Source of the DNA: an uncultured cyanobacterium
Lineage (GTDB): Bacteria > Cyanobacteriota > Cyanobacteriia > Cyanobacteriales > Nostocaceae
Length of the DNA: 64,000 bases
Direction of reading: 5' to 3'
NCBI GenBank assembly: GCA_903903925.1
Contig: CAIVAU010000128.1
Location: forward strand, 48,971 to 112,970
A program made the translations under genes and the position numbers. Each line of letters begins with the position of its first letter. Position 1 is the first letter of the stretch. The notes under the pieces are model-generated. The model was given only the letters and a program-made list of their open reading frames with translations, ran no database searches and was not told the origin of the DNA. Below, in pieces: positions 17,193-24,922 of this stretch.

Positions 17193-18035
17193 TTAGGAGT
17201 TTTTAATAATTCCTAACTCCTCAGGGTCTTCTCCTAACTCTCTTAAGCGTGCAGCTAAGCGTTCTGCTCGTTGGCGTTCTGCTTCTGCTTTTTGGCGCTC
17301 TGCTTCTGCTTTTTGGCGCTCTGCTTCTGCTTTTTGGCGTTCTGCTTCTGCTTTTTGGCGCTCTGCTTCTGCTTTTTGGCGTTCTGCTTCCTCAGGCAAG
17401 AAAACCAAATTGCCCTCTTGGTCGTAAAATCTTAACCAAGGGGCAGTTTCTCGGTCTATAGTTCCTTCCCAAATCCCCAACCAAAATCCTATGGTTTCGC
17501 ACCACAACCAACCTTGCTCATTGGTAACTAAAGGCTGATAGCGAAAATTCGCCTCCAAGCGCCATCCTTGTAAGGAGTTAGGATCAAAGGGGTCAAAAAC
17601 GAAATAGTCTCTAGTTTTAAAAACTCCTTCATAGAGATTCTTTTTCGTTGTGAGATCGACATTTCTGGTTGAAGGAGACATCAACTCGACAATCACATCA
17701 GGATAGCGCCCGTCCTCATCCCACACGACCCAACCTTGACGAGAATGAGTCCCATCGACATTGAGGGCTACAAAAAAATCTGGTCCCTTGAAATCACGAT
17801 TTCGCGCTTGGGTACGACTATAGTAAACAAACATATTACCACCGACAAAGTAATCATTGCGGTCTGACCAAGCTTGTTGCAACGACCGGATCAAGAGGTT
17901 CATAGCAATACGGTGGCGGTTACTTTCCAAGGGTTCTCCATCATCAAAAATTAAATCTGTCGGTGGCATGGGAGGTTCCCAGTCTGCAACCGGAGGTGCT
18001 GGGAAACTCTGATTTTGACTCATCGTCGTTGTCAT
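17193..18035 (-). CDS. Uma2-family (PD-(D/E)XK) endonuclease-like protein with Gln/Glu/Lys-rich repeat tail
   Basis: Uma2 (DUF820) proteins have a restriction-endonuclease fold and are greatly expanded in cyanobacteria; their role is unknown, though many associate with mobile DNA. The core shows GPDFFVAL and the YPDVIVELMSPST active-site strand. The C-terminus carries five near-identical AERQKAE heptads (a coiled coil) encoded by a 21-bp tandem repeat, then RAERLAARLRELG. I start at ATG 18035 because GGGAGG lies 7 bases upstream, giving 280 residues. A second family member is at 23780-24472. Confidence 0.82.
   Translation of the reverse strand: MTTTMSQNQSFPAPPVADWEPPMPPTDLIFDDGEPLESNRHRIAMNLLIRSLQQAWSDRNDYFVGGNMFVYYSRTQARNRDFKGPDFFVALNVDGTHSRQGWVVWDEDGRYPDVIVELMSPSTRNVDLTTKKNLYEGVFKTRDYFVFDPFDPNSLQGWRLEANFRYQPLVTNEQGWLWCETIGFWLGIWEGTIDRETAPWLRFYDQEGNLVFLPEEAERQKAEAERQKAEAERQKAEAERQKAEAERQKAEAERQRAERLAARLRELGEDPEELGIIKNS
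17277..17381. repeat. Five tandem 21-bp repeats inside the Uma2 gene
   Basis: Units of 21 bp (TTCTGCTTCTGCTTTTTGGCG, here broken as TTCTGCTTCTG + CTTTTTGGCG) repeat in register five times. Units differ only in the first base (T or C), and a partial sixth follows. Each encodes one coiled-coil heptad on the minus strand. Confidence 0.9.
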
Positions 18036-18201
18036 GGTACAACCTCCCAAAGTTGAGATTTGTTTAAAGTTTTGGCAATCTATTCTAGAACTTAGGTACA
18101 AATTACCAAAAAGCTTAATTTAATTAGTAGCTTCTACAGATTATAGTCGTAGATGTACTCTTTTTTTAGTACACCTTAACAAGGGTACTTCTAACTCCCC
18201 A

Positions 18202-18993
18202 ATGTTGACTAGTGTACAAAATCCCCTAGTAAAGCAAATTCGCAAACTACACTCCGTTAAAGAACGGCACAAACAACAGTTATTTTTACTAGAGGGGACG
18301 CATCTGTTGGAAGAAGCTTGTGCGGTAAATTACCCGTTAGTCGCTGTGTGTTGTACTCCAGAATGGCAAGCAGCCCATCCTTTGCTATGGCAGGAAACAG
18401 TGGTACGCTGTGAACGGGCAGAAGTTGTCAGTGGGGAAGTGTTAAATGCGATCGCCACCACAGTACAACCAGATGGGGTTGTCGCAACGGCAAAACGGGA
18501 CTATCCCTATGCCGAAGTTCCCTTTACTGGCTTAGTTCTCGCTTTGGAAACGGTGCAAGATCCTGGTAACCTTGGTACAATCATTCGTACAGCAGCCGCT
18601 GCTGGAGCATCTGGATTATGGGTAAGTGCAGATAGTGTAGATTTAGACAACCCTAAAGTTTTACGTGCTTCAGCTGGACAGTGGTTTCGCTTAGCAATGG
18701 CGGTGAGTCCTGACTTAAAAAGTACAGTGAATACAGCTAAAAAAGCGGGAATGCAGGTAGTTGGAACCTCCGCCAGTGCAACTTTAACTTACTGGGAGGT
18801 AGACTGGAGTCAACCAAGTTTAATTTTATTGGGCAATGAGGGTGCTGGGTTATCAGCAGAATTGGGGGCGATCGCCGATTTTGAAGTCAAGATTCCTCTG
18901 AGTCCAGGAGTAGAGTCTTTAAACGTGGCGATCGCCGCTGCTTTAATGTTGTATGAAGCCCGAAGGCAAAAAGGTATAGTCAATAGTCATTAG
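18202..18993 (+). CDS. TrmH/SpoU-family RNA 2'-O-methyltransferase
   Basis: SPOUT enzymes of this type methylate a ribose 2'-OH in rRNA or tRNA using SAM, through a trefoil-knot fold. All three SpoU motifs are present: QDPGNLGTIIRTA (119-131, with catalytic Asn and Arg), LLGNEGAGL (209-217) and IPLSPGVESLNVA (231-243). The N-terminal 100 residues form the substrate-binding subdomain (SpoU_sub_bind type). The 263-residue length is normal. The RNA target (rRNA as in RlmB/TsnR, or tRNA) cannot be decided from the sequence. Confidence 0.92.
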   Translation: MLTSVQNPLVKQIRKLHSVKERHKQQLFLLEGTHLLEEACAVNYPLVAVCCTPEWQAAHPLLWQETVVRCERAEVVSGEVLNAIATTVQPDGVVATAKRDYPYAEVPFTGLVLALETVQDPGNLGTIIRTAAAAGASGLWVSADSVDLDNPKVLRASAGQWFRLAMAVSPDLKSTVNTAKKAGMQVVGTSASATLTYWEVDWSQPSLILLGNEGAGLSAELGAIADFEVKIPLSPGVESLNVAIAAALMLYEARRQKGIVNSH

Positions 18994-18995
18994 AA

Positions 18996-19017
18996 GCGAG
19001 CAAGATGCTCGCACTAC
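18996..19017. repeat. Single arm of the GTAGTGCGAGC palindromic repeat family
   Basis: GCGAGCAAGATGCTCGC followed by ACTAC, a 7-bp hairpin right after the methyltransferase stop codon. It equals one arm of the double element at 19769-19823. Confidence 0.65.
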
Positions 19018-19026
19018 CCATCAAAA

Positions 19027-19272
19027 TTAATGACACGAACCACTACTCCCCTTGTCAAAATATTGCTCAATATCAGCCACTGCTTCCTCAAGAGCTTCCA
19101 GATCAATTGCTAGATCACTTGTGGAGACTTGATCCTCAATTGCGCTACCACTTTCTAATTTTGGCATTGCTTCATCCTGATTTTCATCTACTTGCAAAAT
19201 ATCCTCTAGTTGGTCGAGAGATCGAAAAAATTCATGAGCAGCAGCGCGGCGCTTTTCTTGATTGTGTTCCAT
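19027..19272 (-). CDS. Conserved hypothetical acidic protein
   Basis: An 81-residue minus-strand ORF starts at ATG 19272. It has a charged N-terminus (MEHNQEKRRAAAHEFFRSL), a polar low-complexity middle and a C-terminal helix LEEAVADIEQYF. This layout, two amphipathic segments joined by a variable acidic linker, resembles small uncharacterised proteins I recall from Nostocales, but I know no function. The overlapping plus-strand frame (19005-19355) lacks such features, so I prefer this strand. Confidence 0.6.
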   Translation of the reverse strand: MEHNQEKRRAAAHEFFRSLDQLEDILQVDENQDEAMPKLESGSAIEDQVSTSDLAIDLEALEEAVADIEQYFDKGSSGSCH

Positions 19273-19379
19273 GTTTGTTGCAATCCCTGATAGATATTAA
19301 TACAGCGCCGCTTCCGCCTGATACAGGAGGATCTTTACGGATCGATTGGATATAGCGGGTTTTAATTGGGTGCGGTACA

Positions 19380-19570
19380 TTAAGAATTTTGAAACCGCAG
19401 ATGAACGAGCCAGCGCGTTGGTGAGCCAGCGCGGTGAGTCAGTGCGGTCTTGGGGTCTCCCCAAGTAGAGCAACTGACGAACCCGTGAGGGTCTTGGGGG
19501 TTTCCCCCATGAGCGACTGGCGAAAGGCTCTGCCGACTTGAAGCGACTGGCGTGCAGATGGACGCAGATA
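19380..19570. repeat. G/C-rich intergenic repeat block
   Basis: Contains GGTCTTGGGGTCTCCCCAAG and GTCTTGGGGGTTTCCCCCAT hairpin modules and repeated GAGCGACTGGCG / GCGCGGTGAGTCAG words. It looks like the mosaic intergenic repeats of large cyanobacterial genomes, and I see no credible coding use. With 19769-20059 it fills most of the gene-poor interval 19273-20123. Confidence 0.5.
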
Positions 19571-19768
19571 AATCTGTACCTCATTCGGATGAGAAGCGCT
19601 ATATCATCTTTTTTTGTAATCAGAAACGTCATAACAGGATTGGGTACTGTGTATCAATTTTATACTCATTAATTCCTAAGGTGTGCAACCCTGCAAAGGT
19701 GAAGGCTAGTTTAGGACTCTTTTGCACCAATCCCCGCAGATACCCAAGGAAATCTTTTTTGAAAATTC

Positions 19769-19823
19769 GTAGTGCGAGCATCTTGCTCGCTTATAATATA
19801 CGTGAGCAAGATGCTCACACTAC
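19769..19823. repeat. Nested double-hairpin repeat (GTAGTGCGAGC family), full copy
   Basis: Two 22-nt arms, GTAGTGCGAGCATCTTGCTC + GC, and an inverted copy with two C/T changes, flank an 11-bp centre. Each arm is itself a 7-bp hairpin. A second full element with a different core is at 38200-38256, and a single arm is at 18996. Confidence 0.75.
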
Positions 19824-19837
19824 TATGCTCCTATACT

Positions 19838-20026
19838 TTAGTTTGATGCGATCGCATTTATTTTTAAATCTTCTTTAATCTTTTTGCATAATTTTGCACC
19901 CCTGTCTCTTAAGGACTGATTAGCCAGATAAGTCTTAGGAGCAATATCTTCATAAGTCTTACCTTCCCAAAAACCTAGAAAAAGCTGTTCTTCTACTGGA
20001 TATAGAATTCGCTTTCCGGTTTCATT
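19838..20026 (-). pseudogene. Remnant of a small HTH-like protein
   Basis: Minus strand, 62 codons and a stop. It reads TGKRILYPVEEQLFLGFWEG then KTYEDIAPKTYL...GAKLCKKIKEDL. The pattern (EEQLFLGxWEGKTYEDIA...YL...GAKLCKKIKE) resembles the winged-helix segment at the N-terminus of several cyanobacterial NACHT and vWA-associated proteins. There is no start codon; the upstream end runs into the palindromic repeat at 20033-20059. I infer a truncated leftover. Confidence 0.4.
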
Positions 20027-20032
20027 AAAAAT

Positions 20033-20059
20033 GTAAGGGCGGAGAGATCCCGCCCCTAC
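20033..20059. repeat. GTAAGGGCGG...CCGCCCCTAC palindromic repeat, copy 4
   Basis: A 27-base hairpin directly abutting the HTH remnant on its upstream side. It has the same outer arms as the copy at 25944 but a different loop. Confidence 0.65.
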
Positions 20060-20123
20060 GGACGGACATTGCCCATTGCCCGTGTTTCTTGAAATAATTT
20101 TAACAATTAGAACAATATAACCT

Positions 20124-20759
20124 ATGACAATTCTTCAAGCAAAAAACCTATCTTTGGGTGATATACATCGTCTTTTTGGCTTTCAAAGGCAATACAATAA
20201 TTCCTTCACAGATTTGTTATCTCTAGAATCCTTAACTGAGTTTGAACAACAGGAATTGGTACAAATTCAGCAAGATTTTGATAACTACCTAACAGAAGGA
20301 AAAGTTTCAGAAGGACTCGTTAAGGCTTTAACAATCTTTCCTTTAATGCGGTTGGCTGGATTATATCGCTTTCCTATCAAAATTACCCTGGAGGAGAACA
20401 TTGCCGATATTGATATTGAAGATGAGGATACAAGAATCACGGGTAGGATAGATATCCTAGCAATTAACAAATCTAACCGAACAAAATCTGATACATATTT
20501 TTGGGTGCTGGTGGTTGAATCTAAAAATAGTGGTGTTGCCGTATCAGAAGGTTTACCACAGTTACTTGCTTATGCTTATAACAGTCTCAAAGCTCAAAAA
20601 TCGGTTTGGGGACTAGTCAGTAACGGACAGGATTATCAGTTTGTCTATCTCCTACAGGGAAATCCCCCGACTTATCTATTAATGCCCATATTACACTTAA
20701 TGGAACCTGAGCGAGCTATCGAGTTACTACAAGTTCTTAAAGCAATTTGTATATTATGA
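20124..20759 (+). CDS. HSDR_N-like stand-alone nuclease-domain protein
   Basis: The 211-residue product looks like a free-standing version of the type I restriction R-subunit N-terminal domain (PD-(D/E)XK fold). The active-site pattern is ITGRIDILAI (D110) followed by WVLVVESK (E132-x-K134), then GLPQLLAYAY and VWGLVSNGQDY strands. There is no helicase domain and no HsdM or HsdS neighbour, so it is not a classical R-M system. One base separates its stop from the next ATG at 20761, so the two genes are probably co-transcribed. Function unknown. Confidence 0.7.
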   Translation: MTILQAKNLSLGDIHRLFGFQRQYNNSFTDLLSLESLTEFEQQELVQIQQDFDNYLTEGKVSEGLVKALTIFPLMRLAGLYRFPIKITLEENIADIDIEDEDTRITGRIDILAINKSNRTKSDTYFWVLVVESKNSGVAVSEGLPQLLAYAYNSLKAQKSVWGLVSNGQDYQFVYLLQGNPPTYLLMPILHLMEPERAIELLQVLKAICIL

Positions 20760-20760
20760 A

Positions 20761-21813
20761 ATGAAATCTAAATCTAAAATCACTATGACTCAACAACAAA
20801 CGACAATTGAAGGTATCTATGAGGTGTGTATTGGCGTTCTAGAACCAATTTCTGCGATTCAATATTGGGAGCAATTTGGTTATCGCGTTGGTCAAATCGG
20901 AGAATTACCTGCAACAGCAGCCAAGCAATTATATGGGGTGGATTCGTCTTTACGTTCGATTCGCCTTTACCACCAAAGTGCAGATCATGGTTTGATTCGT
21001 CTTATGGTTTGGCAAAACCATAGGAATGAGGGGTTGGGGATGGGGTCAATGAAGGTGAAGGGTAATCGCTGGGCAACAACTTTAACTGCTGATGTCTTGA
21101 ACATTTTAAATCATGTGGAGGAAGCAAAAACAGCGGGCTGGGCGATTAGATACACCAATCCTCACTGGGAAATTATCTACAACAAGGAGAGGAAAAGCCG
21201 TCCTTTTATCGATGCAGCAATAGGAGTGCGAGAAATGCTGATGCTGCAACCTTTAACACGACAGGTTTTATTTCAAAGGTACGGTTATACCTTACCACAT
21301 TACGGAAATATCCACGCAAGTTCTGCCCTTAAGACTAGCCAGTTCACCCATATGGGGATGATTACTCAGGATGATAGCAAGGAAACACTCAAATTTTATG
21401 AAGAGGTTTTGGGTTTACTGCGGGTGCGTGATGATGTAGAGACGAGTTATGAATCATCCTTAGCTGGTCGAGAGATTTTTGACCTAAACAAGGGTGAAAA
21501 GTTTTTTGTCACGGCTTTTGATGATCCGCGTTCTTCCACAACTGACCTGTTAGCTGCACGTTCCGGTAGACTTTACATCATTCGGTTTCCCAATTCTATT
21601 CAGTTAAATTCCCAGTTTGAAGCAGCGCAACCAGGTAGCTTGGGAATGTGTTTGTACACTTACCGAGTGCAGGAACTAAATCTGTACTGCGATCGCATCA
21701 AAGCAAGTGCAGCAGAAAACTTGACAAGTATTGTTAACAACGAGTTTGGCGAGGAGAGTTTTTCATTCGTTGCACCCGATGGCTACTTCTGGACGCTAAT
21801 AGCAGCTAATTAA
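20761..21813 (+). CDS. VOC-superfamily (glyoxalase/dioxygenase-fold) protein, two modules
   Basis: A 350-residue protein with two vicinal-oxygen-chelate modules: an N-terminal one (about 15-130, VCIGVLEPISAIQYWEQFGY) and a C-terminal one (about 200-348, FTHMGMITQDDSKETLKFYE ... FVAPDGYFWTLI). The second has a family-like His near its start and acidic residues in strand positions, so metal binding is possible. The start may instead be ATG 20785 (MTQQQTT). The substrate is unknown. It is probably co-transcribed with the upstream nuclease-like gene and ends at a strong terminator at 21834. Confidence 0.7.
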   Translation: MKSKSKITMTQQQTTIEGIYEVCIGVLEPISAIQYWEQFGYRVGQIGELPATAAKQLYGVDSSLRSIRLYHQSADHGLIRLMVWQNHRNEGLGMGSMKVKGNRWATTLTADVLNILNHVEEAKTAGWAIRYTNPHWEIIYNKERKSRPFIDAAIGVREMLMLQPLTRQVLFQRYGYTLPHYGNIHASSALKTSQFTHMGMITQDDSKETLKFYEEVLGLLRVRDDVETSYESSLAGREIFDLNKGEKFFVTAFDDPRSSTTDLLAARSGRLYIIRFPNSIQLNSQFEAAQPGSLGMCLYTYRVQELNLYCDRIKASAAENLTSIVNNEFGEESFSFVAPDGYFWTLIAAN

Positions 21814-21833
21814 CACAATACAGAGGCAGAACA

Positions 21834-21876
21834 GGGAAGAGGCAGAAAGTCAAAAACTTTACCTCCTCCCTTTTTT
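21834..21876 (+). terminator. Rho-independent terminator
   Basis: GGGAAGAGG pairs with CCTCCTCCC (one mismatch), with an inner AAAGT/ACTTT stem, followed by six T. It lies 20 bases after the VOC gene stop. Confidence 0.75.
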
Positions 21877-22490
21877 ATGTAACCAAATCGGTTTTGGATA
21901 TTTCATCTGTTTTGATAGTGTTAATTGACTCCTGAGTAAAAATGACAATAGTTTTATTTTTACACTAAAAAGCGCTTGAGAATTTTGCTCACCCAAGCGC
22001 TCCTCCGCATAACTTTATACCAATCCACTTGCTTGATGCAACATTCAAAATTCGCAATCCTCTTTAGGAGAGAGCGATCACAAAGATAACCTGTAGCAAA
22101 CATTCGGTGAAGTGGTATCACTCCTTGCACAAACTAAGGATATCGCTTCTGTAATGAAACGGGGAATCTGATGAGTGACAGTTTCTAAACTGACACTGGT
22201 AGCATACATCAAAAATATGTCTCAAGTTTGGCACAACATGCGGAAACGTCCATTTTGGCTATGTAGTCACATGGTAATCATACATAGCTCGTACTATATA
22301 ATTATTTATTACTAAGGTAAAGAAAAACTCCCGGTAAAATTTCTGTGAATTTTTGTTAGACTATTTACAGTGGCACGGTAGTGTAATATCAACTGGTGAA
22401 TAAGCGTGAATTTGCCCTCCGTACTGACCGGATAGTCACAATTCATGCTTATACAGAATTCATAATTCATAATTCATAAATGAGGTTGCC
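21877..22490. other. Gene-poor region upstream of the Lin0512 gene
   Basis: No supported ORF. At 21969-22000 a hairpin AAAGCGCTTGAG / CTCACCCAAGCGCT resembles the stem of the duplicated element at 26012 and 26172. Near 22460 there are tandem AATTCAT words just before the GTG start at 22491. I see nothing else. Confidence 0.45.
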
Positions 22491-22853
22491 GTGGCTCGTA
22501 AACGCTTAATTATCGAGATGGGAATGGGGGTAGATCAGCACGGACAAGAACCAACCGTTGCAGCAGCGAGGGCTGTGAGAAATGCGATCGCTCACAATGC
22601 CTTACCAGGTGTATGGGAAGTTGCTAATTTAAGCGATCCAAATGAAATGATTATAGAGGTCAAGGTGGCAGTCCCCTACCCAGAGCAAGTGCGAGAAGAG
22701 GAGGTACTTGCTGTACTACCCTTTGGGCGCAAAACCCTCACTATTGAGTCTGGGGGGATGGTAGTCCAAGGTAGAGCAATTCCTGCACTCAACGATAAAA
22801 ACGACGAAATGTTGATAGCTATTGCTGCTGTAACAGTTCTAGTTGAATTATGA
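22491..22853 (+). CDS. Lin0512-family conserved protein
   Basis: A 120-residue protein with the Lin0512 pattern: RKRLIIEMGMGVDQHGQEPT at the start, the AARAVRNAIAHNALPG helix, a central VKVAVPYPEQV strand, and MLIAIAAVTVLVEL at the end. It begins at GTG 22491 after a TGAGG ribosome-binding site. The family is widespread in bacteria and cyanobacteria, forms small oligomers and has no known activity. The stop codon overlaps the first bases of an inverted repeat (22852-22866) that is matched at 23555-23569 beyond the next gene. Confidence 0.85.
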   Translation: MARKRLIIEMGMGVDQHGQEPTVAAARAVRNAIAHNALPGVWEVANLSDPNEMIIEVKVAVPYPEQVREEEVLAVLPFGRKTLTIESGGMVVQGRAIPALNDKNDEMLIAIAAVTVLVEL

Positions 22854-22855
22854 AT

Positions 22856-22887
<32 letters not shown>

Positions 22888-22984
22888 AATGGGTGAAAAA
22901 TCAAGGGTTGTATGCCTGCTTGATTTTCTTCAAATTATGGAGATGGGCTATTCAAGTCTTATAAATTCATAATTCATAATTCTA

Positions 22985-23464
22985 TTACCCTCCCAAATAC
23001 ATCACTTGAATTTGAATGCTTGTGTTTGGACCTGCTACAAAAAATGCTGAATCTCCAAACTTAGGTGGTCCAGTGAGAATTGTTGGATTTCTAGAGAACC
23101 CAAAACCATTAGTTGGAATTCCAAAGATATTGCGATGAAGTTTCCCGTCGCCTTTAGCATCATGCAGTACTGCTATACCATAGCTTCCTGGCTTCAAATT
23201 CTTAAAACTTACAAGCAATGATGTATTGGTAATTGGCACACACTGATTTTGCACTGCATTTGCAGTATTACTAGGAAAGCCTTTACTACTTGAAAAAATA
23301 CTGATGCAAACCTGCCCATCGCGATTTTTCAGCCCATCAATTTCAACAGTTAAATTACTGCTTAAATCGGCTCTAGCGCTGAGTGGACTTGCAAAACTAC
23401 CAAGCATTGTAAATAGCAAAATACCAAACCGAAATTTTTTGATTCTAATCTCTGACAGACTCAT
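22985..23464 (-). CDS. Secreted DUF2141-family protein
   Basis: A 159-residue protein with an N-terminal signal peptide: basic start, hydrophobic FGILLFTMLGSFA, then a likely cleavage near LSARA-DL. It is followed by a beta-rich DUF2141 domain (LTVEIDGLKNRDGQVCISIF, LKPGSYGIAVLHDAKGDGKL, and a GFGFS turn). The family is periplasmic or outer-membrane associated and of unknown role. I start at ATG 23464 rather than 23536 because the signal peptide then has a normal length. The gene is enclosed by inverted 15-bp copies of GAATTCAGGAGTCAG. Confidence 0.8.
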   Translation of the reverse strand: MSLSEIRIKKFRFGILLFTMLGSFASPLSARADLSSNLTVEIDGLKNRDGQVCISIFSSSKGFPSNTANAVQNQCVPITNTSLLVSFKNLKPGSYGIAVLHDAKGDGKLHRNIFGIPTNGFGFSRNPTILTGPPKFGDSAFFVAGPNTSIQIQVMYLGG

Positions 23465-23779
23465 AGTCAAGACTCTAAATAAGTAAAGGGTAAAATATAA
23501 CTGTGTCGCATCTTTAGCCGACTGTAAATATTTCAACGATAGATATTTTTAATTCTGACTCCTGAATTCTTCTTTAATTGCTCCCCTAAAAGCTTGAGAG
23601 ACAAAGGCTCAATGATGAAATTGACGATTTGGAGGCGAGATTTGTTCACCTATTCAGCTGGATGAGACGGACGCTAATGGCGGTTGTAAAACAGACCCAC
23701 ATCATGACCAGTTGAATTGCTCCTCCTGCCTCCTGCCTCCTTCAATGCAACAACGTTAGAATAAACCCATAAATACTTG

Positions 23780-24472
23780 ATGGCCCAAGCCATGTCCCTG
23801 ACCAAAGAATTAGACTCTTACCAAGACATCCCACAAGATGTTATCCTTCCCCCAAGTGATTTATATAGCGACGAGCCTCCCTTGGAAAATGAGCTACATC
23901 TAGAGCAAATCATGCTCTTAATTAAATGTCTAAAATGGTTGTGGCGAGACAGAACTGATTTTTATGCTGCTGGTAATCTTACCATTTACTACAGCCTCAG
24001 CCAACGCAAATCAGAGGATTTCCGGGGACCTGATTTTTTTGTCGTGCTAGACACCGAACGCAAAACTCGGAAAAGTTGGGTAGTTTGGCAAGAAGATGGT
24101 AAATATCCCAATCTAATTCTAGAAATTCTTTCGGAATCCACAGCCAATACTGATAAAAAACTTAAGAAAGAACTTTATCAAAATACTTTTCGCACACCCG
24201 ATTACTTTTGGTTCGATCCATACACATTAGAATTTGCTGGGTTTCATTTAGTAGATGCTAAGTATCACCCCTTAGAAGCAAATAATCAAGGGCATTTATG
24301 GAGTCAGCAGCTAGGGTTATATCTGGGAATTCATCAGGGTTTATTGAGATTTTTTACCCCATCAGGACAGTTAGTTGCAACACCTGAAGAAGAAGCTGAA
24401 TCTGAACGAAATAGAGCAGAAAGATTGGCTGCTAAATTGCGAGAGTTAAACATTGACCCTGATACAATTTAG
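23780..24472 (+). CDS. Uma2-family endonuclease-like protein
   Basis: A second Uma2 (DUF820) protein of about 230 residues: FRGPDFFVVLD, then KYPNLILEILSESTANTD (PD-(D/E)XK-like strand), YWFDP-type turn (DYFWFDPYTLE), and a short charged tail SERNRAERLAAKLRELNI that matches the tail of the copy at 17193-18035 without its heptad expansion. The start is ATG 23780 (or ATG 23792). Role unknown; solitary. Confidence 0.8.
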   Translation: MAQAMSLTKELDSYQDIPQDVILPPSDLYSDEPPLENELHLEQIMLLIKCLKWLWRDRTDFYAAGNLTIYYSLSQRKSEDFRGPDFFVVLDTERKTRKSWVVWQEDGKYPNLILEILSESTANTDKKLKKELYQNTFRTPDYFWFDPYTLEFAGFHLVDAKYHPLEANNQGHLWSQQLGLYLGIHQGLLRFFTPSGQLVATPEEEAESERNRAERLAAKLRELNIDPDTI

Positions 24473-24502
24473 CAGATTTCCCAGAACTTTCTGCTTCACT
24501 GC

Positions 24503-24855
24503 TCATTTCACCCCGTCGTCAGGATTAATTTCCACCGCTTTGTTATAAGAAGCGATCGCATCTTCGTATTTTCCCAAACTATCTAACGCATTCCCCCGGT
24601 TGTACCAAGCTTCGTGTTTGTCGGGTTTAATTTCCACGGCTTTGTCATAGGAAGCGATCGCACTTCTCCACCAATTCCGGGCTGAATGTAGTTAACAAAT
24701 GATTTTTCAATTCCAGTAATAAAGAAGATATCACTTTTAAAAATATTTTCATTTCCCCTGACTGCGCTACAATCTACATAGGCTGGACTGCCTGGTTGTA
24801 GTGGTTCATAAGGATGAAACGAATTGTAAATATTTGCGATTAAATCTTCATTCAT
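24503..24855 (-). pseudogene. Chimeric remnant: ATPase-type N-terminus plus TPR tail
   Basis: On the minus strand, ATG 24855 opens with MNEDLIANIYNSFHPYEPLQ then PGSPAYVDCSAVRG. This start resembles cyanobacterial AAA-type ATPases, but the homology breaks after GNENIF. Downstream, in another frame, are 1.5 tetratricopeptide repeats (AIASYDKAVEIKPDKHEAWY ... DAIASYNKAVEINPDDG) ending at a stop at 24503-24505. The pieces do not share a frame, so this is a deleted and shifted remnant. I infer two fused gene scraps. Confidence 0.6.
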
Positions 24856-24922
24856 CTTGAGCAGTTGAGTGGAGTACCAATTTCAATAATAATCTGCAAG
24901 GATGCAGATCATAGGGAGAAAT

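Noticed and set aside
17249..17461. Leucine-rich hydrophobic ORF on the plus strand
   Set aside because: It is the antisense of the 21-bp repeat in the Uma2 gene; the LLLLFGA pattern is an artefact of the repeat.
19297..19632. 111-residue minus-strand ORF
   Set aside because: It lies over the G/C-rich intergenic repeat block and has no recognisable domain.
19552..19878. 108-residue plus-strand ORF
   Set aside because: It reads through palindromic repeats and overlaps the HTH remnant on the other strand.
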